A stretch of DNA of 64,000 nucleotides from Myxococcota bacterium (GCA_023150895.1 JAKLJY010000010.1:29762-93761); one strand, 5' to 3'; shown: positions 25,793 to 33,844, counted from the first letter of the stretch. Made by a program: numbers and translations. Notes: generated from the letters alone by a model not told the origin.

Positions 25793-26233
25793 TCAGGCGC
25801 GCTGCGTCACCACGGTGCCGAGAACGCTCGTTCGAGGCGGGGGGGCCTCCGGTCGGCAGGGGCGCTCGCGTGGTGTCCGGGTGTGGCTCAGGGGGTCGCC
25901 CAAGGGGAGCGACGCGGGCGCGCGCCGCGGCGCGGGCGGCTGGAGCGCCTCGACGAAGGGCAGGCCGTCGGGACCGCTGGCGAGCAGCGGGTGTCCCGGA
26001 TGACACGTCGGCCCGGGCTCGAGACACCGGGGCCCGGTCGGACCACCGCTTTCGGGCAGCGCGCGGTCGGGCAACATCGAGCAGTCCGGCTCGTCGGCGC
26101 AATCGGCGGCCTGCGTGTCGGTCATCGGGAGCGGAGACGTGAAGCACGTGCCAATCTCTGCGCGAGCCGCGGCGGGGGCCACGGCCCATCCGAGAACGGT
26201 CAGCACGAGCAGAATCCACCGAGCCGGCGTCAC
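25793..26233 (-). CDS. Predicted exported cysteine-containing protein
   Basis: A 146-residue protein on the same strand as the four-domain DsbA gene and 108 bases upstream of it. A GTG start at 26233 gives a signal peptide (PARWILLVLTVLGWAVAPAAARA) cleaved before EIGTC. The mature part has six cysteines in the first about 70 residues, among Pro/Asp/Gly-rich sequence, and then a Pro/Arg-rich tail. No family is recognised. Even cysteine number and export would make it a disulfide substrate. The start is uncertain because the frame is open upstream to 26341. Confidence 0.45.
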   Translation of the reverse strand: MTPARWILLVLTVLGWAVAPAAARAEIGTCFTSPLPMTDTQAADCADEPDCSMLPDRALPESGGPTGPRCLEPGPTCHPGHPLLASGPDGLPFVEALQPPAPRRAPASLPLGDPLSHTRTPRERPCRPEAPPPRTSVLGTVVTQRA

Positions 26234-26387
26234 GCGTGGGACATCCTGTGCAAAAAGCCGCGTTCCATTACCGGATGGCGCCGTGGGAGTCAACGCCGCT
26301 GCGGCCATCGAAGGCTGAACCGGCGAACCAGCGGTCCGCATTCCGCCGGCCGAACGTTCGACCCCGGGGGCGGCGAATACCGAACCG

Positions 26388-26416
26388 TTGCGAAAAGGCC
26401 GGCGCGCGACTATTAG
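26388..26416 (+). promoter_or_regulatory. Candidate promoter of the 404-residue lipoprotein gene (predicted leaderless)
   Basis: TTGCGA (26388-26393), a 17-base spacer, then TATTAG (26411-26416). The -10 box ends nine bases before the GTG at 26426. A seven-base inverted repeat, GGCGCGC (26401-26407) and GCGCGCC (26419-26425), brackets the -10 box and the AGGAG sequence. Confidence 0.5.
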
Positions 26417-26425
26417 GAGCGCGCC

Positions 26426-27640
26426 GTGCCCGACCTCTCACCGATCTCCCGACTGCTGCGCGCAGGCGGTGCGCTGATGATGTGCGCCGCGCTCGGCCCG
26501 TCGTGTCTTCTCGAGTTTCCGCAGCGGCAGCTCGAGACGGTGGATGCCGGCACGCCGGACGCAGGGGGAGACCTCGGAACGATCGCACAGGACCGGTTCG
26601 ACTGGCCGCTTTTCGCGGCGCACGGACTCGTGGCCGATCCGGATGGCCGCCTTCGGACGCTCTTCTTTCTGGCGAGAACCGGTGAGGACCGGCGCGTCAC
26701 GTTTTCGCGATTGACGCTCGACGACACCCTGGCCGAGTCCGCGCCGGCGCAACTCCCTCGCGCCCGCGTCGCCGGCGAGTTCGAGCTGACGTTGCCGGAC
26801 GTCGGCACGCTCAGAGGGGCATCGATCGTCATGACGCGGGACGACGCATCGGGCCTCGGGACCGTGCGGCTCGTCGACCCGCCGGGGTGGGGGGGGCCCA
26901 TCGTCCTGACGCGCCTGGTGACCGTCGAGGAGCGGCCGGGCGTCGACGGTCCCTACACGACGCGGCTCGTCGGCGTCGGCGGAGAGCCCGGGGCGCCGAG
27001 GGCGGCCATCGGGCTCGTCACGTTCAGCACGTTGTCTTTTTCTCTGGTCGAAGGGCTCACGTCGGACGGTGCACCCATCTCGCCGGCGCAGGAACTCGAT
27101 GTGGAGTTGGAGTCGAACGCGCAGTTCCGGGTTCTGGATATGGACCTCGAGTGGGTGCTCAAGGGCGCGTGGTTACCTGCCAGCCGGCTCTTCGTCGCGC
27201 ACCGCTTGAACGGAATCGGCGCGGCCCCGGACGGAGGCCCTGTGCTGACGCTGCCCGAACTCTGGTTCGGCCTTCCGACGCCGACCGATCCGGTCGGCCC
27301 GCGGGCGCTCGCAGGTCGCTGGCGCCTCGCCGGGCTTCGCGTCGACGACGGTCGGTGGTCGGGATTCGGCGCGAGCCTCGTCATCACCTCCGACCTGGCC
27401 GACGAATTCCGGTTCGCCCTCCGTTCGGATCCGGGTGGCGTCGACCACGACGGCACCGTCGACCTGCCGAGCACCGAGGAACTCGTATTCAAGAACGATG
27501 TCGTCAGCCTCAACCCCGAGGACGATTCGGGCGACGTCTGGTTCGCCATCGGTGCGAACGAGCCGCCCTTCATCGTCCTGTGGGGCATGTCGGGTCAACG
27601 GCCCCTGCCGAGCCTTCTCTTCGGGCTGCGCGAGAACTGA
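26426..27640 (+). CDS. Predicted lipoprotein of unknown function
   Basis: A 404-residue protein with a signal peptide whose likely lipobox is LGPSC (Cys27), then the VDAGTPDAGGD linker seen in other lipoproteins of this window. The rest is beta-rich with no recognised domain, and many short Gly/Asp turns suggest an extracellular or periplasmic beta fold. GTG 26426 follows AGGAG closely. It lies divergent from the cysteine-containing exported protein and upstream of the CpaF-like gene. Confidence 0.7.
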   Translation: MPDLSPISRLLRAGGALMMCAALGPSCLLEFPQRQLETVDAGTPDAGGDLGTIAQDRFDWPLFAAHGLVADPDGRLRTLFFLARTGEDRRVTFSRLTLDDTLAESAPAQLPRARVAGEFELTLPDVGTLRGASIVMTRDDASGLGTVRLVDPPGWGGPIVLTRLVTVEERPGVDGPYTTRLVGVGGEPGAPRAAIGLVTFSTLSFSLVEGLTSDGAPISPAQELDVELESNAQFRVLDMDLEWVLKGAWLPASRLFVAHRLNGIGAAPDGGPVLTLPELWFGLPTPTDPVGPRALAGRWRLAGLRVDDGRWSGFGASLVITSDLADEFRFALRSDPGGVDHDGTVDLPSTEELVFKNDVVSLNPEDDSGDVWFAIGANEPPFIVLWGMSGQRPLPSLLFGLREN

Positions 27641-27665
27641 CGCGGGGGCGGCTGCCTGATATCCT
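27637..27665 (+). promoter_or_regulatory. Candidate promoter of the CpaF-like gene
   Basis: CTGACG (27637-27642, overlapping the previous stop codon), a 17-base spacer, then TATCCT (27660-27665), the same -10 box as queA. The leader would be about 43 bases and carries GGAGG five bases before the TTG start. Confidence 0.5.
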
Positions 27666-27714
27666 GCTCGCCCGTCGACGTCGTCCCGACGTCGCGGTTT
27701 GATCCGGAGGACCC

Positions 27715-29589
27715 TTGGCCGCGATTCCGCCGTCATTGCTGCAGATGTTCGGGCCCATCGAGTCGGTGCTGACCGATCCGACGGTGCGGCGCGTCCTCGT
27801 CGATGCGCCGGATGCGATCTACGTCGAGCGGCACGGGCGCCTCGAACGGACGCCCCTCGGCTATCCGCCGGCGGCCCTCGAAGCCAGCCTCGAGGCGCTC
27901 GCGCGGCGCGCGGGCAAACCGTTCGACGCCGGGCACCCGAGCCTGGAGGCGCAGCTCAAGGATGGGACGCGCTTTCTCGCGCTTCGGCCGCCCGCGGTCG
28001 AGCGGGGACCGACGCTCGTGGTCGTGCGCCCCGGTGGACGTCTCACGGATCTCGATGGACTCGTCCGCCAGGACGCGTTGACCGCGGAGGCGGCGGCCGC
28101 GCTGACCGCCGCCATGCGCGCCGGCGTCAACATCGCGGTCGTCGGGCCGGCCGACAGCGGCCGCACGACGCTGCTCGAAGCCTTGGCATCGACCATCGAC
28201 GCAGGCGCCCGGGTGGCCGTCCTCGAAGAGCACGCGGAACTCCGCCTGCCCGGGCGGGAGCCAATGCGCCTTCAGTCTCGCAAGGCCGACAAGGACGGGG
28301 GCGTCGCGGTCACCACGGGCGATCTCCTGTACTTCGCGGGGCGAATGGCCGTCGACCGGATCATCATCGGTGACCTTCGGTGGCAGGACGCCTCGGAGTG
28401 CGTGCACTTGCTCGCGGCCCGCCTTTGTCCGGTGCTGATGGCCCTGCCGGGGACCGGCGTCGAGGATGCGCTCGTGCGCCTCGAGGCGCTGGCCCGGGCC
28501 TCGGCGACCGGTGGACGCGAGCGGGCCGTCGCCGGTCTGCTGCGCGCGGGCGTCGACGTGGTGGTCACGTTGGGACGGCGTGAGGGTCAGCGGGTCGTCT
28601 GGCGCATCGAGTGCTTGCGTCCTCAGGAGGGCGAGGGGACCGAAACCACCGAGGTCCTCTTCCGCCGCACCGCCGCGACCGGGTTCGCGTTGAGTCCCGA
28701 GGCGTCGGTTGCCGAGCGCACGGCCATGTGGCGGGCCCAGGCGCGCCCCGGCCTCGGCGCGGAGGACGACGGCGACCGCGAGACCCTCGGATACCTGCCG
28801 GCCATTCCGCTGATGACCGAGTCCCATCGCCTGCCGGATCTGGAACGGGAGCGCGAGCGCACCGCCGCCGTGGTCGACGTCGCCCCGCCGTCGGCCCCCG
28901 GACCGGTGTCACCGGCCATCCCTCCGCCGGCCAGTGGAGGAATCGGAGAAACGTCGGTCGGACTTCCCCTGCAGGTCACCCCGGCGAGACTTCCGCTCCC
29001 GGTGCCGAAGGGGGCGTCGCTCGGCGTCACGCCGCCGCCCCCCGCGCTTGCGCCGGAGCCGCCGTCCGTCGGCTCGGGGCCGGCCGGCGGGGATCCCCTG
29101 GCGACGGACAACATGTTCGCGACACTTCGGCCGGGCCTTCCCGGCGAGGGGGTCGATCCGCTCCGGCGTCTGCTTCAGGGGCTGAAGCCCGGGGACGGGG
29201 CGGCGCCGGCGTCGGAGGTGGACGTCGCCCGGTCGACCGACGCCGCGGCCGGGCCTCCCCCCGGCGATACCGGCATCCCGACGCACCCCGTACTGGAGAG
29301 CGACGACGACGAAGAACGGACCGTCGTCAACGACGCGGTCGGCACCTCGACCGCGCGCGACGAGGGGGCGGAGAATCGCGGCGGCAAGACGTTCTCTCAG
29401 GTGCTTCGAAACCTCGGTGTCGGTCCGGGCGAGAGCCAGGAGATCTCGGGGGCCTGGACGGGGGTCAACGTGCTGCCCCAAGGCCGTCCGACCTCGAACG
29501 ACGAGCCCCCCCGGGATCCGGACGCGACGCGGGAGACCGAATCGGTTGCCCGCCGGACGACGCGTGTCCACCCGACGGACGACGAGTAA
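27715..29589 (+). CDS. CpaF/TadA-like secretion ATPase homologue with degenerate nucleotide site and disordered tail
   Basis: This 624-residue protein has an N-terminal half (about 1-330) that follows the CpaF/TadA layout. It includes an N-terminal domain, a P-loop region reading GPADSGRTTLLEAL, the Asp-box equivalent VLEEHAELRLPG, and a Walker B-like stretch RIIIGDLRWQDASE. The usual GxxGSGKTT is changed: the invariant Lys is Arg and one glycine is lost. The usual GEVRG is GDLRW and HANSP is missing. ATP hydrolysis is therefore doubtful. Residues about 370-624 are Pro/Ala/Asp-rich and look disordered. A TTG start has GGAGG ahead of it. It is convergent with the sctQ-like gene. Confidence 0.7.
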   Translation: MAAIPPSLLQMFGPIESVLTDPTVRRVLVDAPDAIYVERHGRLERTPLGYPPAALEASLEALARRAGKPFDAGHPSLEAQLKDGTRFLALRPPAVERGPTLVVVRPGGRLTDLDGLVRQDALTAEAAAALTAAMRAGVNIAVVGPADSGRTTLLEALASTIDAGARVAVLEEHAELRLPGREPMRLQSRKADKDGGVAVTTGDLLYFAGRMAVDRIIIGDLRWQDASECVHLLAARLCPVLMALPGTGVEDALVRLEALARASATGGRERAVAGLLRAGVDVVVTLGRREGQRVVWRIECLRPQEGEGTETTEVLFRRTAATGFALSPEASVAERTAMWRAQARPGLGAEDDGDRETLGYLPAIPLMTESHRLPDLERERERTAAVVDVAPPSAPGPVSPAIPPPASGGIGETSVGLPLQVTPARLPLPVPKGASLGVTPPPPALAPEPPSVGSGPAGGDPLATDNMFATLRPGLPGEGVDPLRRLLQGLKPGDGAAPASEVDVARSTDAAAGPPPGDTGIPTHPVLESDDDEERTVVNDAVGTSTARDEGAENRGGKTFSQVLRNLGVGPGESQEISGAWTGVNVLPQGRPTSNDEPPRDPDATRETESVARRTTRVHPTDDE

Positions 29590-29636
29590 CCGACGTCCCC
29601 GGCACCGGCGGCGTCCGGGCGACCGACCAGCGGGCT

Positions 29637-30551
29637 TCAGGGGCCGGGCAGAAGCGCCCGAGTAATCTCGACGGCGAAGCCCGCGGCGGTCGCGACGAGG
29701 CGCGCCTCGGCCACGAGGACGTCGCCGGCCCGCAGCCAGACGATGGCGGGCGCGGGGACGTCCACGGGCAAGAGATCGCCCGGCGCGAGGCCGGCGACCA
29801 CCCCCGCGGGCAGCACCACCGATCCGAGGTCGAGGGAGAGCGTACAGGGCAGGGACTCGGGCGGGGTGTACACGCGGGGCTCCTCGGTGGGGGCAAGCAC
29901 GGTGAACCGGAGTTGGCCGTCGGCGCGCGGTGCCGGCACGACCGCCAGGTGGAGGAGCGGCCCTGCGCCCGTGTGCGCGGCAAATCGCAGCGCGCCGACC
30001 GGGTGACGGCCACCGGACTTCGCAGGCCAGGCACCGGGCCACGCGCCGAGGAGCCGCAGGGCGATGGGCACGGCGGCCGCCGAGACGACGGGGCGCGGGG
30101 TCCCCCACTCGGCGATGGCCGCGCGACCGTCGATTTCGAGCCGCCAGGTGAGGGGATTCGACCCCGGATGCGCAAAGGGCGACACGTCCGCCCGCTCGAA
30201 CCCGAGGAGGGCGGCCTGCAGCGCGGGCAGAGCCGCGGCCGTCTCGAGCGCCAGATAGCCGAAGACGCCGAGTGCGGATTCAGACAGCGCGACCGGGCCG
30301 AGCGTGCGGGCGCGCCCCCCGAGGAGACCCGGGACGAGCGCACTGACGACATCGGCCGGGACCGAAAAGCCGAGCACGCCCGATGGACTCTCGAACCAGC
30401 CGAGGCCCCGCGGCAGGCGGCCGCGTGAACGAACGTTCGCGCCGGCGGTCGCCGAGATCCGGACGGGTACCCCCAAGCGGTGCGCCCAACGGTCGGCCAC
30501 GGCGGCGATGGCCTCCGGCGACGCGAGATAGACTCGCTGGGCGGGGGTCAT
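29637..30551 (-). CDS. sctQ: SctQ-like type III secretion cytoplasmic-ring protein (SpoA domain)
   Basis: SctQ (YscQ/HrcQ, related to FliM/FliN) forms the cytoplasmic sorting platform of type III secretion systems. The 304-residue protein has a poorly conserved N-terminal region. Its C-terminal SpoA domain (about 233-304) includes SLDLGSVVLPAGVVAGLAPGD, with PVDVPAPAIVWLRAGDVLVAE in the usual strand order. It overlaps the upstream sctL-like gene by four bases (ATGA). Length is close to other SctQ proteins. A second SpoA domain is not obvious in the middle. No needle or export-gate genes are in the window. Confidence 0.72.
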   Translation of the reverse strand: MTPAQRVYLASPEAIAAVADRWAHRLGVPVRISATAGANVRSRGRLPRGLGWFESPSGVLGFSVPADVVSALVPGLLGGRARTLGPVALSESALGVFGYLALETAAALPALQAALLGFERADVSPFAHPGSNPLTWRLEIDGRAAIAEWGTPRPVVSAAAVPIALRLLGAWPGAWPAKSGGRHPVGALRFAAHTGAGPLLHLAVVPAPRADGQLRFTVLAPTEEPRVYTPPESLPCTLSLDLGSVVLPAGVVAGLAPGDLLPVDVPAPAIVWLRAGDVLVAEARLVATAAGFAVEITRALLPGP

Positions 30552-31291
30552 CCGAAGCCGCCCGCCAGGAGCGCCGCAAGGCGGGTCCGGACTCGCAGGT
30601 CGCGCCGTCCGAAGCGGGACGCGACGACGACATCGCCCCGCGCCAGCGCAGGCTCGGTCCGGATCGCGACCGAGGGACCGCGGGACCCGAGGGCGAATTC
30701 GACGTCGACGCGATCGTCGGGGTGGATCGTCAGCGTCAACGGCCCGTCGATGTCCCCGAGCGCCTCGGCCAGGAGGGCCCCCCAGATCGCGGGCGCGCAC
30801 CGCAGGCGCTCCTGAAGCAGGCGCTCCGCCAGCGCAACGCCCAACGCCAGCGCGTGTTCGGCCGCGGCGACCTCCAGGTCTTCCCGCCAGCGCGCGAGGC
30901 GAGCGGCCGCCGCGGCGAGGTCGCCGGGGGGCGAGTCGGCCGGGGCCACGGCGCCCTCGTCGGGGCGGCTCGACTCGTTCGGCGCGTCGGTCATGGTTCC
31001 CAGCCTCAGCGCCCCGAACGGAGCCGTCGGGGTCGTGACTGTCGCGGTGTCCGCGGCCCGGCGGCGCTGACGTGCGAGAAAGCGGGAGACGGGGCTGGCG
31101 TCCGGCGGTGGTCGGAGGTTGCGGTCGCCGGGTGCGTGGGCCTGGGTCAGGGTGCGCACGGCTTCCTCGGGCGAGAACGCGGGCATCCGCCGGCGCAGCG
31201 TGGCTGAAACGCCGGCCTCCGGGGGGCGCAGAACGCAGAGAGCGGCGAGGACCGCTTCGGCCGAGGGCGGCGCCGGCGTCGACGTGCTCAC
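30548..31291 (-). CDS. sctL: SctL-like (FliH/YscL family) type III secretion protein with N-terminal extension
   Basis: SctL is the stator that regulates the SctN ATPase and links it to SctQ. The last about 148 residues (from MTDAPNESS) show the FliH/YscL pattern: a helical segment rich in Ala and Arg, VALAERLLQERL, then LTIHPDD and a C-terminal beta part with ALARGDVVV. The same frame is open for another 99 codons to a GTG at 31291 that overlaps the sctJ stop (GTGA), so the protein is read as 247 residues with an unrecognised N-terminal domain. An internal ATG at 30994 would give the short form. Confidence 0.65.
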   Translation of the reverse strand: MSTSTPAPPSAEAVLAALCVLRPPEAGVSATLRRRMPAFSPEEAVRTLTQAHAPGDRNLRPPPDASPVSRFLARQRRRAADTATVTTPTAPFGALRLGTMTDAPNESSRPDEGAVAPADSPPGDLAAAAARLARWREDLEVAAAEHALALGVALAERLLQERLRCAPAIWGALLAEALGDIDGPLTLTIHPDDRVDVEFALGSRGPSVAIRTEPALARGDVVVASRFGRRDLRVRTRLAALLAGGFG

Positions 31292-31944
31292 GCCGGTCGC
31301 TCCGAGCGCCGGGCGCGCCATGCGAGGCCGGCGAGTGTGGCGGAGAGCAGGAGGCAGGCGGCCGATGCCCAGATCGTGAGTTCGCGTCGGCCGTCCTCGG
31401 TCGTGCCGGGCGCGCCGGGGACGGGTCCAGACCGTGATTCGAGCGGGCGGGGCTCGCAGAGCGTCTCCGGGCCGAGCATGTGCCGCGCGAAGGCGCAGGC
31501 GCCCGTTGCGACGCCTGGAGCCGCATCGGGCAGGTGCCAGACGGTGACGGCCGCGGCCCCGGTGCCGGCGTGCGCCTCGGCCGCGATGACCCCGGGACGT
31601 CGGAGCAACGCCGTCTCGAGCGCCACACCGGCGCGCCGGCGGCCGTAAGCGGCGGCCTCCGTCGGGCCGAGAACGAGCCGCGGGGGCTCCGGCGGGCGTC
31701 GACGGTCGAGACCGAGCGCCTGCAGGACCGCGCGCCCCGCGTCGGCGTGTGCGACGGGCACGCGCAGGCCGCCGGCCGGGCCCGGCACGACGGGTACCTC
31801 CGGCCCCAGCGCGGTCTGCAGGGCGTGGTGCGCCGCCGCCTGGCGTCCGGCGCCGACGGAGAGTTCGACCGACGCGTCGCAGCCTGTCGCGAGTACCCAC
31901 GCGACGCTGGCCGGCATCCATCGTCGAGACCGTGCGCGCGTCAC
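31288..31944 (-). CDS. sctJ: SctJ-like (YscJ/PrgK/FliF family) type III secretion lipoprotein
   Basis: SctJ builds the inner-membrane ring of type III injectisomes. The 218-residue protein has a lipobox ATGC (Cys22), a first small ring-building domain (about 25-75), the second domain with the family's segment YGRRRAGVALETALLRRPGVIAAEAHA, and a C-terminal membrane helix (TIWASAACLLLSATLAGLAW) with a basic end. GTG 31944 overlaps the sigma factor stop, and its own stop overlaps sctL, so expression is tightly coupled. Confidence 0.75.
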   Translation of the reverse strand: MTRARSRRWMPASVAWVLATGCDASVELSVGAGRQAAAHHALQTALGPEVPVVPGPAGGLRVPVAHADAGRAVLQALGLDRRRPPEPPRLVLGPTEAAAYGRRRAGVALETALLRRPGVIAAEAHAGTGAAAVTVWHLPDAAPGVATGACAFARHMLGPETLCEPRPLESRSGPVPGAPGTTEDGRRELTIWASAACLLLSATLAGLAWRARRSERPA

Positions 31945-32582
31945 GTCGCGTCCCCCGCGAAGGCGAGCCGAAGCCCTTCCAGAATCCGGACGTGCGCCCG
32001 CGAGACCGAGGACCGGCTCATGCGCCTGCGCTCGGCGAGGCGCGACCCCGAGTCCCCGGAACCGCTGAAGTCGTAGACGGCGTGGACGACTTCCCGGTCG
32101 TCGTCGGGGAGGGCTTCGAGGGCGCGCTCCAGGTTGGTTTGCAGCTCTGCCGCCTCCAGCGCCACGTCGGGCTCGATGGCCGGGCCGAGCGCCGAGAGCG
32201 TCGCCTCGGTCAGGAAGGCCATGGCGAGGCGGGCGACTGCGTCCGCCAGCGCCGCGGGATCGTCTTCGACCTCGCCCGCGACGGGGCCCACGTCCTCGAG
32301 AACCTCGTGCGCGATCGCCTGCCGCCGCACGTCGTCCCACCCTCTTCGCCCGAGCCAGCCCTGATGGCGCAGGGCGTCGAACATCGCGCCGCGGATGCGT
32401 CGGCGCGCGAAGAGGTCGAACGGGATGCCCCGGTGAACGTCGAAGCGGTCGCGGGCCTCGAGAAGGCCAACGTGCCCGTGGCCGACCAGGTCTTCCAGCG
32501 CGTAGGCATCACGCGGCAACAGACGATGAACCCGGCGGGCTTCCGCTCGGACCAGCCCCAGGAGCGACTCGGACAACTCCAT
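31941..32582 (-). CDS. FliA/WhiG-like sigma-70 family factor
   Basis: A 213-residue alternative sigma factor. Region 2 is clear: DLVGHGHVGLLEARDRFD followed by FDLFARRRIRGAMFDALR, the form found in FliA and WhiG sigma factors. Region 4 at the C-terminus (ALPDDDREVVHAVYDF, then a helix-turn-helix with SRLAERRRMSRSSVSRAH) is present. Region 3 is weak. It overlaps sctJ by four bases and lies 11 bases after gdh. It may direct transcription of secretion genes elsewhere in the genome; an anti-sigma partner is not seen. Confidence 0.85.
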   Translation of the reverse strand: MELSESLLGLVRAEARRVHRLLPRDAYALEDLVGHGHVGLLEARDRFDVHRGIPFDLFARRRIRGAMFDALRHQGWLGRRGWDDVRRQAIAHEVLEDVGPVAGEVEDDPAALADAVARLAMAFLTEATLSALGPAIEPDVALEAAELQTNLERALEALPDDDREVVHAVYDFSGSGDSGSRLAERRRMSRSSVSRAHVRILEGLRLAFAGDAT

Positions 32583-32593
32583 GCGTCACCGCT

Positions 32594-33844
32594 TCAGGGG
32601 AAAATGCCGCGCTCCCGGTAGACGTTCTGAATGCGCTCGAGCGCGTGGACGTAGGCGGCGGTTCGATTGTCGAGCCGCCGTTCCCGCGCGAGGCGCCGCA
32701 CCGTGGCGTACGCATGGACGAGGGTTCGGTGGAGGCGCTCGTCGACCTCGTCGAGCGTCCAGGCCTCGGCCCGTCGATTCTGAAGCCATTCGAAGTAGCT
32801 GACGGTCACGCCGCCGGCGTTCGCGAGAATGTCCGGCAGGATGTCGATGCCGCGCTGAGCGAGCACACGCTCCCCCTCGCTGTCCGTCGGGCCGTTCGCC
32901 CCCTCGACGACGACCTTGCAGCGCAGCCGTGCGGCCGTCTCCGCGGTGATTTGCTTCTCGAGCGCGGCCGGAATGAAGAAGTCGCAGTTCGTCGCAAAGA
33001 ACTCTGCTGCGGAGATTTCGTCGCCGCCCGAGAACCCTCTGACGCCGCCCGTCTGCTGGACGTGCTCTGCCAGGCGTGCGGGGTGGAGGCCCTCGCCCGC
33101 CCCGATGGCCCCCGAGTCGTCCTGGACCGCCACGAGGCTCGCGCCGAGCCGTGAGAGCAACCGTGCGACGTGCGCGCCGACGTTGCCGTATCCCTGCAGC
33201 GCAAAGGTGCAGCCATCGAGCGGGAAGTGGTTCTCCCGCGCCCATTCCTGAATGACGTAAACGAGTCCCTGGCCCGTCGCCTTCTCGCGGCCCTGACTCC
33301 CGCCCGAGCTGAGCGTCTTGCCGGTGACGCAGCCCCGGACCGCGTTCTTCCGGTCCTGCGGGACGAAGTTCATGTAGGTGTCCATGACCCACACCATGGT
33401 TTGTCCGTTGGTGCCGACGTCCGGTGCGGGGATGTCGTGGTCGGGCCCGATGTTGTTGCCGAGCGCGTGAGTATACCGCCGGGTGATGCGCTCGAGCTCG
33501 GCCGCGCTGTGGCACCGGGGATCGAACTTGATCCCGCCCATCGCCCCGCCGAAGGGGACCTCCACCACGGCACACTTCCAGGTCATCCAGGCCGCGAGGG
33601 CTTTGACCTCGTCGAGGTGCACGTCTCGATGAAACCGAAGTCCGCCCTTGAACGGGCCCATGATGTTGTTGTGCTGAATGCGGTACCCCTTGAAGAGACG
33701 GAATGAGCCATCGTCCATCTTCACGGGGAAGTTCACGATGAGTTCGTTCTTGGGCTGCAGCAGGATCGTATGGACCTGCGGATCGAGGTTCATCGCCGCG
33801 GCGGCCCTCTCGAGCTGCCCGATTGCGATGTCGTAGGCGTTCAT
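32594..33844 (-). CDS. gdhA: Glu/Leu/Phe/Val dehydrogenase (glutamate dehydrogenase)
   Basis: This enzyme interconverts glutamate and 2-oxoglutarate plus ammonia with NAD(P)H. The 416-residue protein has the substrate region GPFKGGLRFH, the catalytic lysine in PFGGAMGGIKFDP, PAPDVGTNGQTM, and the nucleotide-binding TFALQGYGNVGAHVA (GxGxxG). Length matches the hexameric class. ATG 33844 starts at the standard N-terminus. The next gene downstream is the sigma factor, 11 bases away on the same strand, so they may share a transcript. Confidence 0.93.
   Translation of the reverse strand: MNAYDIAIGQLERAAAAMNLDPQVHTILLQPKNELIVNFPVKMDDGSFRLFKGYRIQHNNIMGPFKGGLRFHRDVHLDEVKALAAWMTWKCAVVEVPFGGAMGGIKFDPRCHSAAELERITRRYTHALGNNIGPDHDIPAPDVGTNGQTMVWVMDTYMNFVPQDRKNAVRGCVTGKTLSSGGSQGREKATGQGLVYVIQEWARENHFPLDGCTFALQGYGNVGAHVARLLSRLGASLVAVQDDSGAIGAGEGLHPARLAEHVQQTGGVRGFSGGDEISAAEFFATNCDFFIPAALEKQITAETAARLRCKVVVEGANGPTDSEGERVLAQRGIDILPDILANAGGVTVSYFEWLQNRRAEAWTLDEVDERLHRTLVHAYATVRRLARERRLDNRTAAYVHALERIQNVYRERGIFP

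Noticed and set aside
25726..26142. Plus-strand open frame of 138 codons opposite the exported cysteine-containing protein
   Set aside because: Arg/Ala/Gly-rich with no signal or domain, whereas the minus frame has a plausible signal peptide. Neither is certain.
23048..26416. Long plus-strand open frame (1122 codons) opposite the four-domain DsbA gene
   Set aside because: It mirrors the repeats of the minus-strand gene, shows repeated Leu/Val/Gly-rich text without domains, and the minus strand has clear DsbA motifs and a signal peptide.
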